Notes: a model not told the origin generated them from the sequence alone. Shown: positions 1 to 6,316, counted from the first letter of the stretch. The stretch: DNA of 8,057 nucleotides from an uncultured Clostridia bacterium (GCA_947176445.1 CAMWQK010000031.1:1-8057); one strand, 5' to 3'. Translations and numbers: made by a program.

Positions 1-1
1 G

Positions 2-88
2 CCCGCGCCCGAGAAGAGCGCCATCACCCGCGATAAGGACAGGCGTATCCGCGCGCTCAAAAGGAGGGGCTTGCATGGAAGAGGATGA
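2..88 (+). CDS. 3' end of an upstream phage gene (possibly terminase large subunit), partial
   Basis: The frame from position 2 is open from the window edge to a TGA at 86-88, giving about 28 residues that are strongly basic near the end (DKDRRIRALKRRGLHGRG). It overlaps the start of the next gene by 14 bases, in keeping with the tight packing of this operon. In phages of this layout the gene before the portal block is usually the large terminase ATPase/nuclease, so that identity is suggested by position only. No terminase motif is visible in this short tail. The frame of the next gene is also open to the left edge but encodes low-complexity Pro/Arg/Ser sequence there, which looks non-coding. 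Confidence 0.4.
   Translation, partial: PAPEKSAITRDKDRRIRALKRRGLHGRG
61..67 (+). promoter_or_regulatory. Ribosome binding site for the 83-residue protein
   Basis: AAGGAGG lies 7 bases before the ATG at 75. It decides the start, because the same reading frame is open further upstream to the window edge. Confidence 0.8.
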
Positions 89-326
89 GTTGAGGAAGGC
101 GATCCTCAAAGTCGCGCTCGGGTTCTCCACCGAGGAGGTCACCGAGGAGTACGGCGTAGAGAACGGCGCGCTCGTGCTCTTAAAGCGGCGGGAGACGAGA
201 AAGGACGTTCCGCCCGACTTGAAGGCGGTGAAGCTGCTTGTCGGCGAGACAGACTTTTCGCAGCTTTCGGACGAAGAGCTCGAACGGGAAAAAGAGCGGC
301 TTTTGAAGGAGTTGAAGGAAGCGTGA
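75..326 (+). CDS. Small helical phage protein between terminase and portal genes
   Basis: This 83-residue protein has no function I can name with certainty. Residues 1-35 are a helix followed by a short acidic segment with TEEVTEEYGVE. Around residues 45-56 is a motif VPPDLKAVKLLVG. The last 25 residues (SDEELEREKERLLKELKEA) form a highly charged helix, probably a coiled coil. From memory, similar small proteins with a short helical head, a VPPD-x3-(V/I)K-like motif and a position next to terminase or portal genes recur in clostridial phages. They are sometimes labelled terminase-associated or small-terminase-like. There is no visible helix-turn-helix, so a DNA-recognition role is not supported. 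The ATG is fixed by AAGGAGG 7 bases upstream. The gene ends 29 bases before the portal start. Confidence 0.75.
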   Translation: MEEDELRKAILKVALGFSTEEVTEEYGVENGALVLLKRRETRKDVPPDLKAVKLLVGETDFSQLSDEELEREKERLLKELKEA

Positions 327-355
327 AAATATCAAATATTCAATGGGAGGGAGCA

Positions 356-2218
356 ATGAACAAAAAAGATAAAAGTAAAGACAAGTATGCGGCGGCGGGC
401 GAAGAGAAACGCAAGAAAAATCTCGTCCGCGCCATCTTAGCCGACTTCGAGGCGCGGCAGAACGCGCGGCGCAGCTTAGAGCGCAGCTGGCAGCTCAACA
501 TGAACTTTGTGAGCGGCAACCAGTTCTGCGATATCTCGCCCTCGGGGGAGATCAAAGAGGAGGATACGTCCTTCTACTGGCAGTCGCGGCGGGCGTTCAA
601 TCACATTGCGCCGACGGTGGATACGCGCGTCGCGCGGCTCTCCAAGGTGCGGCCGCTCCTCAACGTGCGCGCCGCTTCGGACAGCGACGACGACGTAAAG
701 ACGGCGCGGCTATGCTCGAATATCTTGAAGGCGGTGAAGTGCCGAATCGATCTCGACAGCGTCATTGCGCGGGCGTCGCTCTGGTCGGAGACGTGCGGAA
801 CGGCGTTCTATAAGGTCGTGTGGAATTACGATGACGGGCAGGTCATCGGCACGGACGACAAGGGGCACGCGCTCAGAGAGGGGGACGTCAACGTGGTTGC
901 GCTCTCGCCCTTCGAGGTGTATCCCGACACGCTGACCGCGGAGAGCATGAATGAGGTGAAGAGTATCATTCACGCAAAGGCGGTGCCTGTTTCGGAGATC
1001 AAGGAGAAGTTCGGCGTGGAGATCGCAGGGCGGCAGATCGAAGAGTTCTCGCTCGTGCCGTTTTCGGCGGCGAGCGGGTGGAAGCGCCCCTTGGACGGCG
1101 AGTCCCGTCCCATTCTGACCGATCATGAAATTTTAATCGAGCGGTATACCCGCCCCTGCGGGGAATTCCCCAACGGGCGGCTTGAAATAGTGGCGGGGGA
1201 CAAGCTCCTCTTCGAGGGGGACTTGCCCTATCTCAACGGCGACCGCGGCGAGCGCACGCTGCCCTTTATTAGGCAGACGAGCATCTCGCTTGCGGGGGCG
1301 TTCTTCGGGACGTCCGTCGTCGATCGGATGATCCCGTTGCAACGGGCTTATAACGCCGTGAGGAATCGGAAGCACGAGTTTTTGAACCGTCTCTCGGCGG
1401 GCGTCATCGCGGTGGAGGACGGCTCGGTGGATGCGGAGGAGCTGGCGGAGGACGGGCTGTATCCCGGGAAAGTGCTCGTCTACCGTCAGGGCAGTACGCA
1501 GCCGAATTTCCTCGATTGCGGAAAGCTCCCCGCGGAGTTTGCCGAGGAGGAAGAGCGGATCGCGAACGAGTTCGTGCTCGTATCGGGCATGAGCGAGATC
1601 TCCCGCAACTCCGCCAACCCCACGAATGTGACGTCCGCCGTCGGGCTGCAACTGCTCCTCGATCAGGACACCAACCGCATGCTGACGAGCGTGGAGAGCG
1701 TGGAACGCGCGATAAAGGAAGCGGGCAAACAGATTCTGCACCTTTACAAACAGTTCGCGTCCGCGCGGCGCGTGCTCCGCATGACGGGCACGGGCGGGAA
1801 TACCGAACTTTATTACTTCTCTTCGAGCGACATCTCGGCGGACGACGTGGAGTTCGAGACGGGCTACGAAAAGACTCCCTCGGAAAAGCGGGAGGAGCTT
1901 CTGAGCCTGTATTCGCTGGGACTGCTCGCCGACGAAGAGGGGAAGCTGACGGGCGAGACGCGGAACAAGGTGCTCGAAGCGCTCGGTTACGGCACGCTCG
2001 ACAACGCGCGCGACGTTTCGCACCTCCACCTCAAAAAGGCGGAGCGGGAGAACGTCATTTTGCAACAGAAGGACGCGGAGGCGGAGGAATACGACGACCA
2101 CGCCCTGCATATTGCCGAGCACACGCGCGCCCTGCTCTCGGGCGGGGAAGACGACGGGGCGGTGAAGGAGCGCTTCATCAGGCACATTCAGAGTCACCGC
2201 CAAAAGGAGGGAAAATAA
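356..2218 (+). CDS. Portal protein, P22-like (short-tailed phage)
   Basis: The product (620 residues) would form the dodecameric ring at one capsid vertex through which DNA is packaged and ejected. Portal features, in order: a lysine-rich N-terminus; NMNFVSGNQF near residues 48-57; FNHIAPTVDTRVARLSKVRP near 81-100; a helical segment ending in SLWSETCGTAFYKV near 141-154; FEVYPD at 186-191; and the stem-type region LPFIRQ...GAFFGTSVVDRMIPLQRAYN near 302-333. These match the P22/podovirus portal family in order, and the length lies between T7 gp8 and P22 gp1. The C-terminus carries DDHALHIAEH (580-589), a histidine-rich motif seen in many portals. The start at 356 is preferred over a GTG at 323 because GGGAGGGAG sits just before it (345-353) and the GTG lacks a well-spaced site. 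The gene directly abuts the scaffold gene. Confidence 0.92.
   Translation: MNKKDKSKDKYAAAGEEKRKKNLVRAILADFEARQNARRSLERSWQLNMNFVSGNQFCDISPSGEIKEEDTSFYWQSRRAFNHIAPTVDTRVARLSKVRPLLNVRAASDSDDDVKTARLCSNILKAVKCRIDLDSVIARASLWSETCGTAFYKVVWNYDDGQVIGTDDKGHALREGDVNVVALSPFEVYPDTLTAESMNEVKSIIHAKAVPVSEIKEKFGVEIAGRQIEEFSLVPFSAASGWKRPLDGESRPILTDHEILIERYTRPCGEFPNGRLEIVAGDKLLFEGDLPYLNGDRGERTLPFIRQTSISLAGAFFGTSVVDRMIPLQRAYNAVRNRKHEFLNRLSAGVIAVEDGSVDAEELAEDGLYPGKVLVYRQGSTQPNFLDCGKLPAEFAEEEERIANEFVLVSGMSEISRNSANPTNVTSAVGLQLLLDQDTNRMLTSVESVERAIKEAGKQILHLYKQFASARRVLRMTGTGGNTELYYFSSSDISADDVEFETGYEKTPSEKREELLSLYSLGLLADEEGKLTGETRNKVLEALGYGTLDNARDVSHLHLKKAERENVILQQKDAEAEEYDDHALHIAEHTRALLSGGEDDGAVKERFIRHIQSHRQKEGK
2205..2210 (+). 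promoter_or_regulatory. Ribosome binding site selecting a GTG start
   Basis: AGGAGG lies inside the end of the portal gene, 8 bases before the GTG at 2219. It supports initiation at GTG directly after the portal stop codon TAA (2216-2218); no in-frame ATG lies nearby. Confidence 0.75.
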
Positions 2219-2581
2219 GTGGAAGACAAAGAGAATACTACGCAGCTGCTGCTCGGAAAGTTCGATAGCGCGGAGGCGCTCGCAAAGGCGTACACGGAGC
2301 TCGAAGAGGAACTCTCCCGCCGCAAGGAAAAGATCGAGCTTCTGGAAAGCGCGGCGCAGGAAAAAGACAGGGAGAGCGCGGCGCGCGAAGATCTCTACCG
2401 CGCGGTCAATGCCGACGAAGAGATGAAGGCGCGCATTCTCTCCGACTACCTGAAAGAGCACAGGGGCGTACCGCTCATGACTTCGGGCGGCTCGGGCGTG
2501 ACCGCGCCTCCCGTAAAGGCGCGCTCCCTCGACGAGGCGGGAAAACTCGCGCTCAGCTACTTCAAAAATCCGAAAAATTAA
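2219..2581 (+). CDS. Capsid assembly (scaffolding) protein, short form
   Basis: The 120-residue acidic, helical protein begins at a GTG right after the portal stop. Near the N-terminus LGKFDSAEALAKAYTELEEE resembles the 'GKF-x-S-x-x-x-L-x-KAY-x-x-LE' segment found in capsid assembly proteins of T7-like and related podoviruses. Residues about 24-55 are heptad-like and rich in Glu/Lys/Arg, consistent with a coiled coil. A Gly/Ser/Pro-rich linker follows (near 88-98), and the C-terminus ends in a basic, aromatic segment (LALSYFKNPKN) that could contact the capsid. Position between portal and major capsid genes is the standard place for a scaffold. It is much shorter than the roughly 300-residue scaffolds of P22 and T7, so it is either a reduced scaffold or only part of the function. 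Role inferred from motif plus position. Confidence 0.72.
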   Translation: MEDKENTTQLLLGKFDSAEALAKAYTELEEELSRRKEKIELLESAAQEKDRESAAREDLYRAVNADEEMKARILSDYLKEHRGVPLMTSGGSGVTAPPVKARSLDEAGKLALSYFKNPKN

Positions 2582-2598
2582 AGTAAGGAGAATTTTTT

Positions 2599-3750
2599 AT
2601 GATTACGACAAAGACTGCGGATAACGCATTAAAATCCTACTACCTCGACGCGGTGAGCGAACAGCTCAACGTCGGCGTGAGCCCGCTGCTTGCACGCATC
2701 AAGCAGACGACGGCGGACGTGTGGGGCAGAGACGTGAGAAAACTCGTCCGCTTCGGTATCAACGGCGGTATCGGCGCGGGCACGGAGGAGGGCGCGCTTC
2801 CCACGGCGGGCGGCAATAACTACGCACAGTTCGTCTCTACCCTCAAAAATCTGTACGGCACGATCGAGATCTCCGATAAGGCGATCCGCGCCTCCGCGAA
2901 CAACGAGGGCGCGTTCGTCAACCTTCTGAACGCGGAGATGGACGGGCTCGTGAGAAGCGCGTCCTTCAATTTCAGCCGTATGCTCTTCGGCGACGGCTCG
3001 GGCGTGCTCGGCACGGTCACCGCGGCAACGGGCACGTTCTTGACGCTCGACGACGTCTCGGGCATTGCCGAGGGCATGGTCGTGGACATCTATTCGGGGG
3101 ATAATCTCGTCGCCGCAGGCAGAACGGTCACTCTCGTCGACCAGGCGGAAAAATCGGTGTCCATCTCGGGCGATGCGATCACGAACATCACGGGCATGAA
3201 GCTCGTCGTGCAGAACTCCTATAACATGGAGCTGACGGGACTCAAAGCCATCATGTCGTCTACGGGCTCGCTCTACGGCGTTGCCCGCAGCACGAATAGC
3301 TGGATGATCCCCCAGACGGTCGCAAGCGTGGGCGAGCTCACCGAGCAGAAGTTGCAGAAGGCGCTCGACCTCGTGGAGGAGCGTTCGGGCAAAGCCGCAA
3401 ACTTCATCGTCTGCTCCTGGGGCGTGCGCAGAGCGCTTGCGAATGTGCTCAGCAAGTACAAGACGGTCGAGGGCATCGAGCTCGAGGGCGGATACCGCGC
3501 GATCGCGTTTAACGGCATTCCCGTCGTTGCCGACCGCTTCTGCCCGAAGGGCACGATGTATCTGCTCAACACCGACGACTTCGCCCTTCATCAGCTCTGC
3601 GACTGGCAGTGGCTGGAAGGGGAAGACGGCAAGGTGCTCCGTCAGGTGCCCGGCAAGCCCGTATATACGGCGACGCTCGTCAAGTACGCGGAGCTCATGT
3701 GCACCCGTCCGAGCGGACAGGGCGTTCTTACCGCGATCACGGAAGCCTAA
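2599..3750 (+). CDS. Major capsid protein (HK97-fold type)
   Basis: The 383-residue product would form the icosahedral shell. The N-terminal arm (1-45) leads into VRKLVRFGINGGIGAGTEEG (46-65) and NLYGTIEISDKAIRASANNE (84-103), then a long helix FVNLLNAEMDGLVRSASFNF (106-125), like the spine helix of HK97-fold capsids. RMLFGDGSG (127-135) is typical of clostridial podovirus capsid proteins. Residues about 138-205 are beta-rich and hydrophobic/polar alternating, probably an inserted surface domain. The C-terminal half holds the P-domain helix (TEQKLQKALDLVEERSGKA) and closing strands FNGIPVVADRFCPKGTMYLL. No delta-domain or protease gene is seen, consistent with a scaffold-driven, non-cleaved capsid as in P22 and T7. 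AAGGAG (2585-2590) lies 8 bases before the ATG. Confidence 0.92.
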   Translation: MITTKTADNALKSYYLDAVSEQLNVGVSPLLARIKQTTADVWGRDVRKLVRFGINGGIGAGTEEGALPTAGGNNYAQFVSTLKNLYGTIEISDKAIRASANNEGAFVNLLNAEMDGLVRSASFNFSRMLFGDGSGVLGTVTAATGTFLTLDDVSGIAEGMVVDIYSGDNLVAAGRTVTLVDQAEKSVSISGDAITNITGMKLVVQNSYNMELTGLKAIMSSTGSLYGVARSTNSWMIPQTVASVGELTEQKLQKALDLVEERSGKAANFIVCSWGVRRALANVLSKYKTVEGIELEGGYRAIAFNGIPVVADRFCPKGTMYLLNTDDFALHQLCDWQWLEGEDGKVLRQVPGKPVYTATLVKYAELMCTRPSGQGVLTAITEA

Positions 3751-3771
3751 ATTTTTTTCGGGAGGTGGAAG

Positions 3772-4326
3772 ATGCAAGTCAAAGAAATTGCGGCGCTTGC
3801 CGCAGAGTGTCTGGGGCGGGACGATCTTGCCGCGCTGGCGCGCACCGCGAAGTCGGAGCCGAGAGGCGAGCTCTCCTCACTGCTGCGCTGCTATAACCTC
3901 GTCGAAAACGAGATCGCGCTCGACTATATCCCGCTCATCGAGGAGGAGAGGTTGCAGGTCGTAAACGGCGAAGTCTCCTTCTCCCGCTTCCGCTTTTCTC
4001 CCGTGGAAATCAAGCGCGTCACCGATGAAAACGGCATTCCCGTTCCCTTCGAGCTCCTGCCCGATCGGCTGAAAGTTCCGGAGCGGGAACTGTTCGTGAC
4101 CGTGCGGTATCCCTATTCCCCGCCCCGCAAGGGATGGGAGGAGGAGAGCGCGTTTGACGGGAAGGTTTCGCCGCGGCTGATGGCGCAGGGGATCGCGAGC
4201 GAGTTCTGCCTCTCGCACGGACAGTTTTCCGAGGCGGCGATGTGGGAGAAGCGCTATCGCGAATCGCTGCGGGCGGCGCACATTGTGAGGCGCACGCTCT
4301 TCGTGCGCGCAAGGAGATGGGTATGA
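3772..4326 (+). CDS. Head-to-tail adaptor (tail tube A / gp4-like)
   Basis: This 184-residue protein follows the capsid gene, where short-tailed phages encode the adaptor ring that joins portal to tail (T7 gp11, P22 gp4). It starts with a helical bundle that includes LLRCYNLVENEIALDYIPL (37-55). A strand-rich middle with SFSRFRFSPVEIKRVTDENG follows, then RYPYSPPRKGW (112-122). The C-terminus is helical: LMAQGIASEFCLSHGQFSEAA leads to WEKRYRESL, and the protein ends in RRWV. That ending and the tyrosine/arginine pattern are shared, from memory, with adaptor-like genes of clostridial phages. The overall assignment depends on gene order, and no catalytic motif is present. GGAGGTG (3761-3767) lies close upstream of the ATG. 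Its stop TGA overlaps the next gene's ATG (ATGA at 4323-4326), so the two are probably translationally coupled. Confidence 0.62.
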   Translation: MQVKEIAALAAECLGRDDLAALARTAKSEPRGELSSLLRCYNLVENEIALDYIPLIEEERLQVVNGEVSFSRFRFSPVEIKRVTDENGIPVPFELLPDRLKVPERELFVTVRYPYSPPRKGWEEESAFDGKVSPRLMAQGIASEFCLSHGQFSEAAMWEKRYRESLRAAHIVRRTLFVRARRWV

Positions 4327-5612
4327 CGGTTGAAAAACAGTTGAGCCCGCCCGCGTTCGACAGTCGGCGCGTGCACCTGAGCGGCAGGACGTTGGCGGGG
4401 AGGGATTCCCTCCTCGTCAATTGCAGGTACTTAAAGGCGGAAGGGGACGCGCTCGTGCTTGCCGAGGGGACGGAGTTCAAATTCGATCTTCCCGTAGGGA
4501 CGAGGCGGCTGTTCCACACGGGACAGGACGGATATTTCTACGCCTATGCCGGATCGACGCTGTACCGCGTCGGAAACGGCTCGTCTGAGGTGATATTTTC
4601 AAACTCGACGCTCTCCGACGTGGTTCGGCATATGAACAGTGGGGGCGGAATTCAGACGTACGCCGTCTGCGGGAACTATGTATATCAGCTCGGCAATGAT
4701 GCGACAGCCATCTCCGCGCCTGCGGGCGGGGACTGCGGCGCGGTGTACCGAGACCGGCTGTTCACCGCCAAGAACTACCGCGTCTCCTATTCGCGCGCGC
4801 TCGATGTGCGGAATTCGGTGGGCGGAGTGCAGGGGCACGGGTATATCGATCTGCCGCACGAGGGCGGGCGCATTCGCCGCATGGTCGCGTTCGACGACAA
4901 GCTGTTTCTCTTCCGTGAATACGGGATCAGCTATCTCCGCGTGCACGGCGACAATCTGACCTTTAAGGCGGGCACGATCTCTTATTCTTACGGGAGGCTG
5001 ATCGAACGCTCGCTCGCGGTCTGCGGAGACTGCATTGCGTTTCTGACGGAGAGCGGGTTTTTCCGCTTTGACGGGACGGTGTGCGAGCGCATTCCGCTCG
5101 GTGCGGACATTAACCTCTCGCTTCCTATGGAGGGCGCGGGGTTTGAGGGAACCTATTACGCCGCCGTGATCCTGAATTCGGACATGCGCGCGCTCTTCGT
5201 CTACGACTTTAAGGAGAAGTCGACGCATCTGCTGCCCCGCGAGGCGACCGCGGTCATGGCTTCCTGCGGGGTATACTTTGTGGATGCGTACAAGTTGTAT
5301 GCGCTGACGAGGCGGGGAGTGCCGCAGGGCGAGTGCGCCGTGCTCGAAACGGAGCTCTCGCTCCTCGAACTTGCGGACGGAAATAAATATCTGGACGCAG
5401 TCGTCGTCGAGGGAGAGGGGCACTTCACCGTCGAGGCGCGCTCGGAGAGCGGCAGGGCGGAAGAGGCGCAGGGGGCGGCGGGGCACAGACTCGCCTTCCG
5501 TTATCCCGTGAGGGGGAACGCGTTTGCTTTCCGTATCCGCTCGTATTCGCCGAACGTACGCATTTGCGGGCTGACACTCTATGTAAGGCAGGAGAAGAAG
5601 TATGGTTATTGA
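4323..5612 (+). CDS. Tail hub / nozzle protein with beta-propeller-like repeats
   Basis: The 429-residue product lies where short-tailed phages encode the tail nozzle (T7 gp12, P22 gp10). It is beta-rich, with repeated short hydrophobic strands containing aromatic-Gly turns: GYFYAYAGSTLYRVG (70-84), QTYAVCGNYVYQLGN (111-125), RLFTAKNYRVSYSRALD (145-161), DKLFLFREYGISYLRV (192-207), DCIAFLTESGFFRFDG (236-251), ALFVYDFKEKSTHLL (290-304), and GVYFVDAYKLYALTR (316-330). Spacing of about 40-50 residues suggests propeller blades. GHGYIDLPHEGG before a blade resembles propeller sections of nozzle proteins. Residues 340-429 look like a separate beta-sandwich. The start at 4323 is chosen because AAGGAG (4311-4316) is 6 bases upstream; an ATG at 4317 touches the site. 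It is well short of T7 gp12 (about 790) and close to P22 gp10 (about 470). Confidence 0.68.
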   Translation: MTVEKQLSPPAFDSRRVHLSGRTLAGRDSLLVNCRYLKAEGDALVLAEGTEFKFDLPVGTRRLFHTGQDGYFYAYAGSTLYRVGNGSSEVIFSNSTLSDVVRHMNSGGGIQTYAVCGNYVYQLGNDATAISAPAGGDCGAVYRDRLFTAKNYRVSYSRALDVRNSVGGVQGHGYIDLPHEGGRIRRMVAFDDKLFLFREYGISYLRVHGDNLTFKAGTISYSYGRLIERSLAVCGDCIAFLTESGFFRFDGTVCERIPLGADINLSLPMEGAGFEGTYYAAVILNSDMRALFVYDFKEKSTHLLPREATAVMASCGVYFVDAYKLYALTRRGVPQGECAVLETELSLLELADGNKYLDAVVVEGEGHFTVEARSESGRAEEAQGAAGHRLAFRYPVRGNAFAFRIRSYSPNVRICGLTLYVRQEKKYGY

Positions 5613-6093
5613 TATCATCGATCTTGCGGCGGAGGGGTACCAGAATCTCAGTCCCGTTCAGCTCGCCATGGTGCGGGCGGCGCAGACGAAGAAGAATGAA
5701 ATCCTCGCGAAGAGCGGGCAGGAAAAGAACGAGCTGTATATGCTCCTCTTGGGACAGGGCGTGGCACGTTCGTCCATGCTCAATCAGCGGTATCTGGAGA
5801 TTGACAGAGAGGCGACTGCGCAGATCGAGGTCGTGCGGGAGGATCTGAATTATCAGCTCGCGTACGAGGCGATCGGCTCGGAGGGGAACGAGCTCGGACC
5901 CTATCGCTATCCGGAAAACCCCAACTATTCGCTTGCGCCCTCGCAGCGGTTTCTGGTCGTTCGGCAGTACTATATGCACGTCACGACCAACCCCGAGGCG
6001 CGCTTGCAGGCGTACTCGATGGATTCGCTTGCGCGTACCTATTTGGGAGAATTTTATCAAACATTGTATGAACTTTTAGCGTCTTATTGCTGA
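5602..6093 (+). CDS. Phage structural-operon protein of unknown function
   Basis: I do not recognise this 163-residue protein. It is predominantly helical. An N-terminal hydrophobic start (MVIDIIDLAAEGYQ) is followed by LSPVQLAMVRAAQTKKNEIL (16-35) and a long amphipathic stretch to about residue 92, rich in Gln/Glu/Leu (YLEIDREATAQIEVVREDLN). A proline-rich, tyrosine-rich loop (GPYRYPENPNYSLAPSQRF) comes next, then a C-terminal helix pair with VRQYYMHVTTNPEA and LGEFYQTLYELLA. No signal peptide or clear membrane segment is present. GGAG (5591-5594) sits 7 bases before the ATG, inside the previous gene, and the genes overlap by 11 bases. Being last in the morphogenesis operon, it could be an internal/ejection-type protein, a tail completion factor or a small virion protein. 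These are inferences from position. Confidence 0.85.
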   Translation: MVIDIIDLAAEGYQNLSPVQLAMVRAAQTKKNEILAKSGQEKNELYMLLLGQGVARSSMLNQRYLEIDREATAQIEVVREDLNYQLAYEAIGSEGNELGPYRYPENPNYSLAPSQRFLVVRQYYMHVTTNPEARLQAYSMDSLARTYLGEFYQTLYELLASYC

Positions 6094-6103
6094 AAGCATA
6101 AAA

Positions 6104-6136
6104 AGAAGGGGCGGGAAATTTTCCGTCCCTTTTGTT
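6104..6136 (+). terminator. Bidirectional rho-independent terminator after the phage operon
   Basis: AAGGGGCGGGA at 6106-6116 pairs with TCCGTCCCTT at 6121-6131 (eleven pairs, two of them G-U), with a four-base loop AATT. On the plus strand the stem is followed by TTTTGTTAT. Read on the minus strand, the other side gives CTTTTTATG, also a U-rich tail. It therefore fits termination of both the rightward phage operon and the leftward spoVAC transcript. It starts 10 bases after the stop of the last phage gene. Confidence 0.85.
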
Positions 6137-6261
6137 ATGAGATAATATTTATAAATCAATTCGCGAGGAAAACCACGCTTTTCCGCTGCGAGCCCCGATT
6201 TGCGCAATCCCTTGCGCTTGTCGTCTGTTGTTGAAGAATGACAATTACCTAAACGCCGCAG
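6137..6261. other. Non-coding junction between phage operon and spoVAC
   Basis: No convincing gene lies here on either strand; the only open frames are short and lack a start with a ribosome binding site. The sequence is more AT-rich at its left end. It contains a hairpin GGAAAA-N6-TTTTCC (6167-6184) and another, GCGCAA-N4-TTGCGC (6202-6217). The right boundary of the prophage probably lies in or next to this stretch, but no att core can be named because the other end of the element is not in view. Confidence 0.5.
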
Positions 6262-6316
6262 ATAAGTTACATTCCTCGATGAATTTGTTTTTCAAAACAA
6301 ATTCATCGAAACTTAT
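6262..6316. repeat. Long AT-rich inverted repeat at the 3' end of spoVAC
   Basis: Positions 6276-6291 are perfectly complementary to 6294-6309 (TCGATGAATTTGTTTT against AAAACAAATTCATCGA), leaving only TC between the arms. An outer pair, ATAAGTT (6262-6268) and AACTTAT (6310-6316), extends it after a 7-base bulge on the left side. The outer right arm covers the spoVAC stop codon (6313-6315 on the minus strand). In the minus-strand RNA the stem is long and AT-rich with no run of U after it, so it is not a textbook terminator. It could be an mRNA 3'-end stabilising stem or part of a recombination or insertion site. Confidence 0.8.

Noticed and set aside
323..355. GTG start at 323 for the portal, overlapping the previous stop
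   Set aside because: It would add eleven residues with no family support, and the nearest purine-rich sequence is badly spaced. The ATG at 356 has a strong GGGAGGGAG just upstream.
1133..2461. Long open frame on the minus strand across portal and scaffold genes (442 residues)
   Set aside because: It is the reverse shadow of GC-rich coding DNA: arginine/leucine/valine-rich, no recognisable motif, no ribosome binding site. The plus-strand portal and scaffold proteins are clear.
2629..3777. Minus-strand open frame opposite the capsid gene (382 residues)
   Set aside because: Antiparallel to a well-recognised capsid protein; composition dominated by Arg/Ala/His/Glu, as expected from codon mirroring.
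4242..4322. Extended N-terminus of the nozzle protein from an ATG at 4242
   Set aside because: It would run 85 bases into the adaptor gene and has no suitable ribosome binding site. The ATG at 4323 has AAGGAG at the right distance.
4599..5618. Minus-strand open frame opposite the nozzle gene (339 residues)
   Set aside because: Same mirror effect; the plus-strand frame has a proper ribosome binding site, an ATGA junction and coherent beta-repeats.
6157..6240. Short minus-strand open stretch ending in KSVVFLAN, considered as a spoVAD remnant
   Set aside because: It resembles the SpoVAD N-terminus only over a few residues, has no start codon with a ribosome binding site, and stops immediately. 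Chance is the simpler reading.
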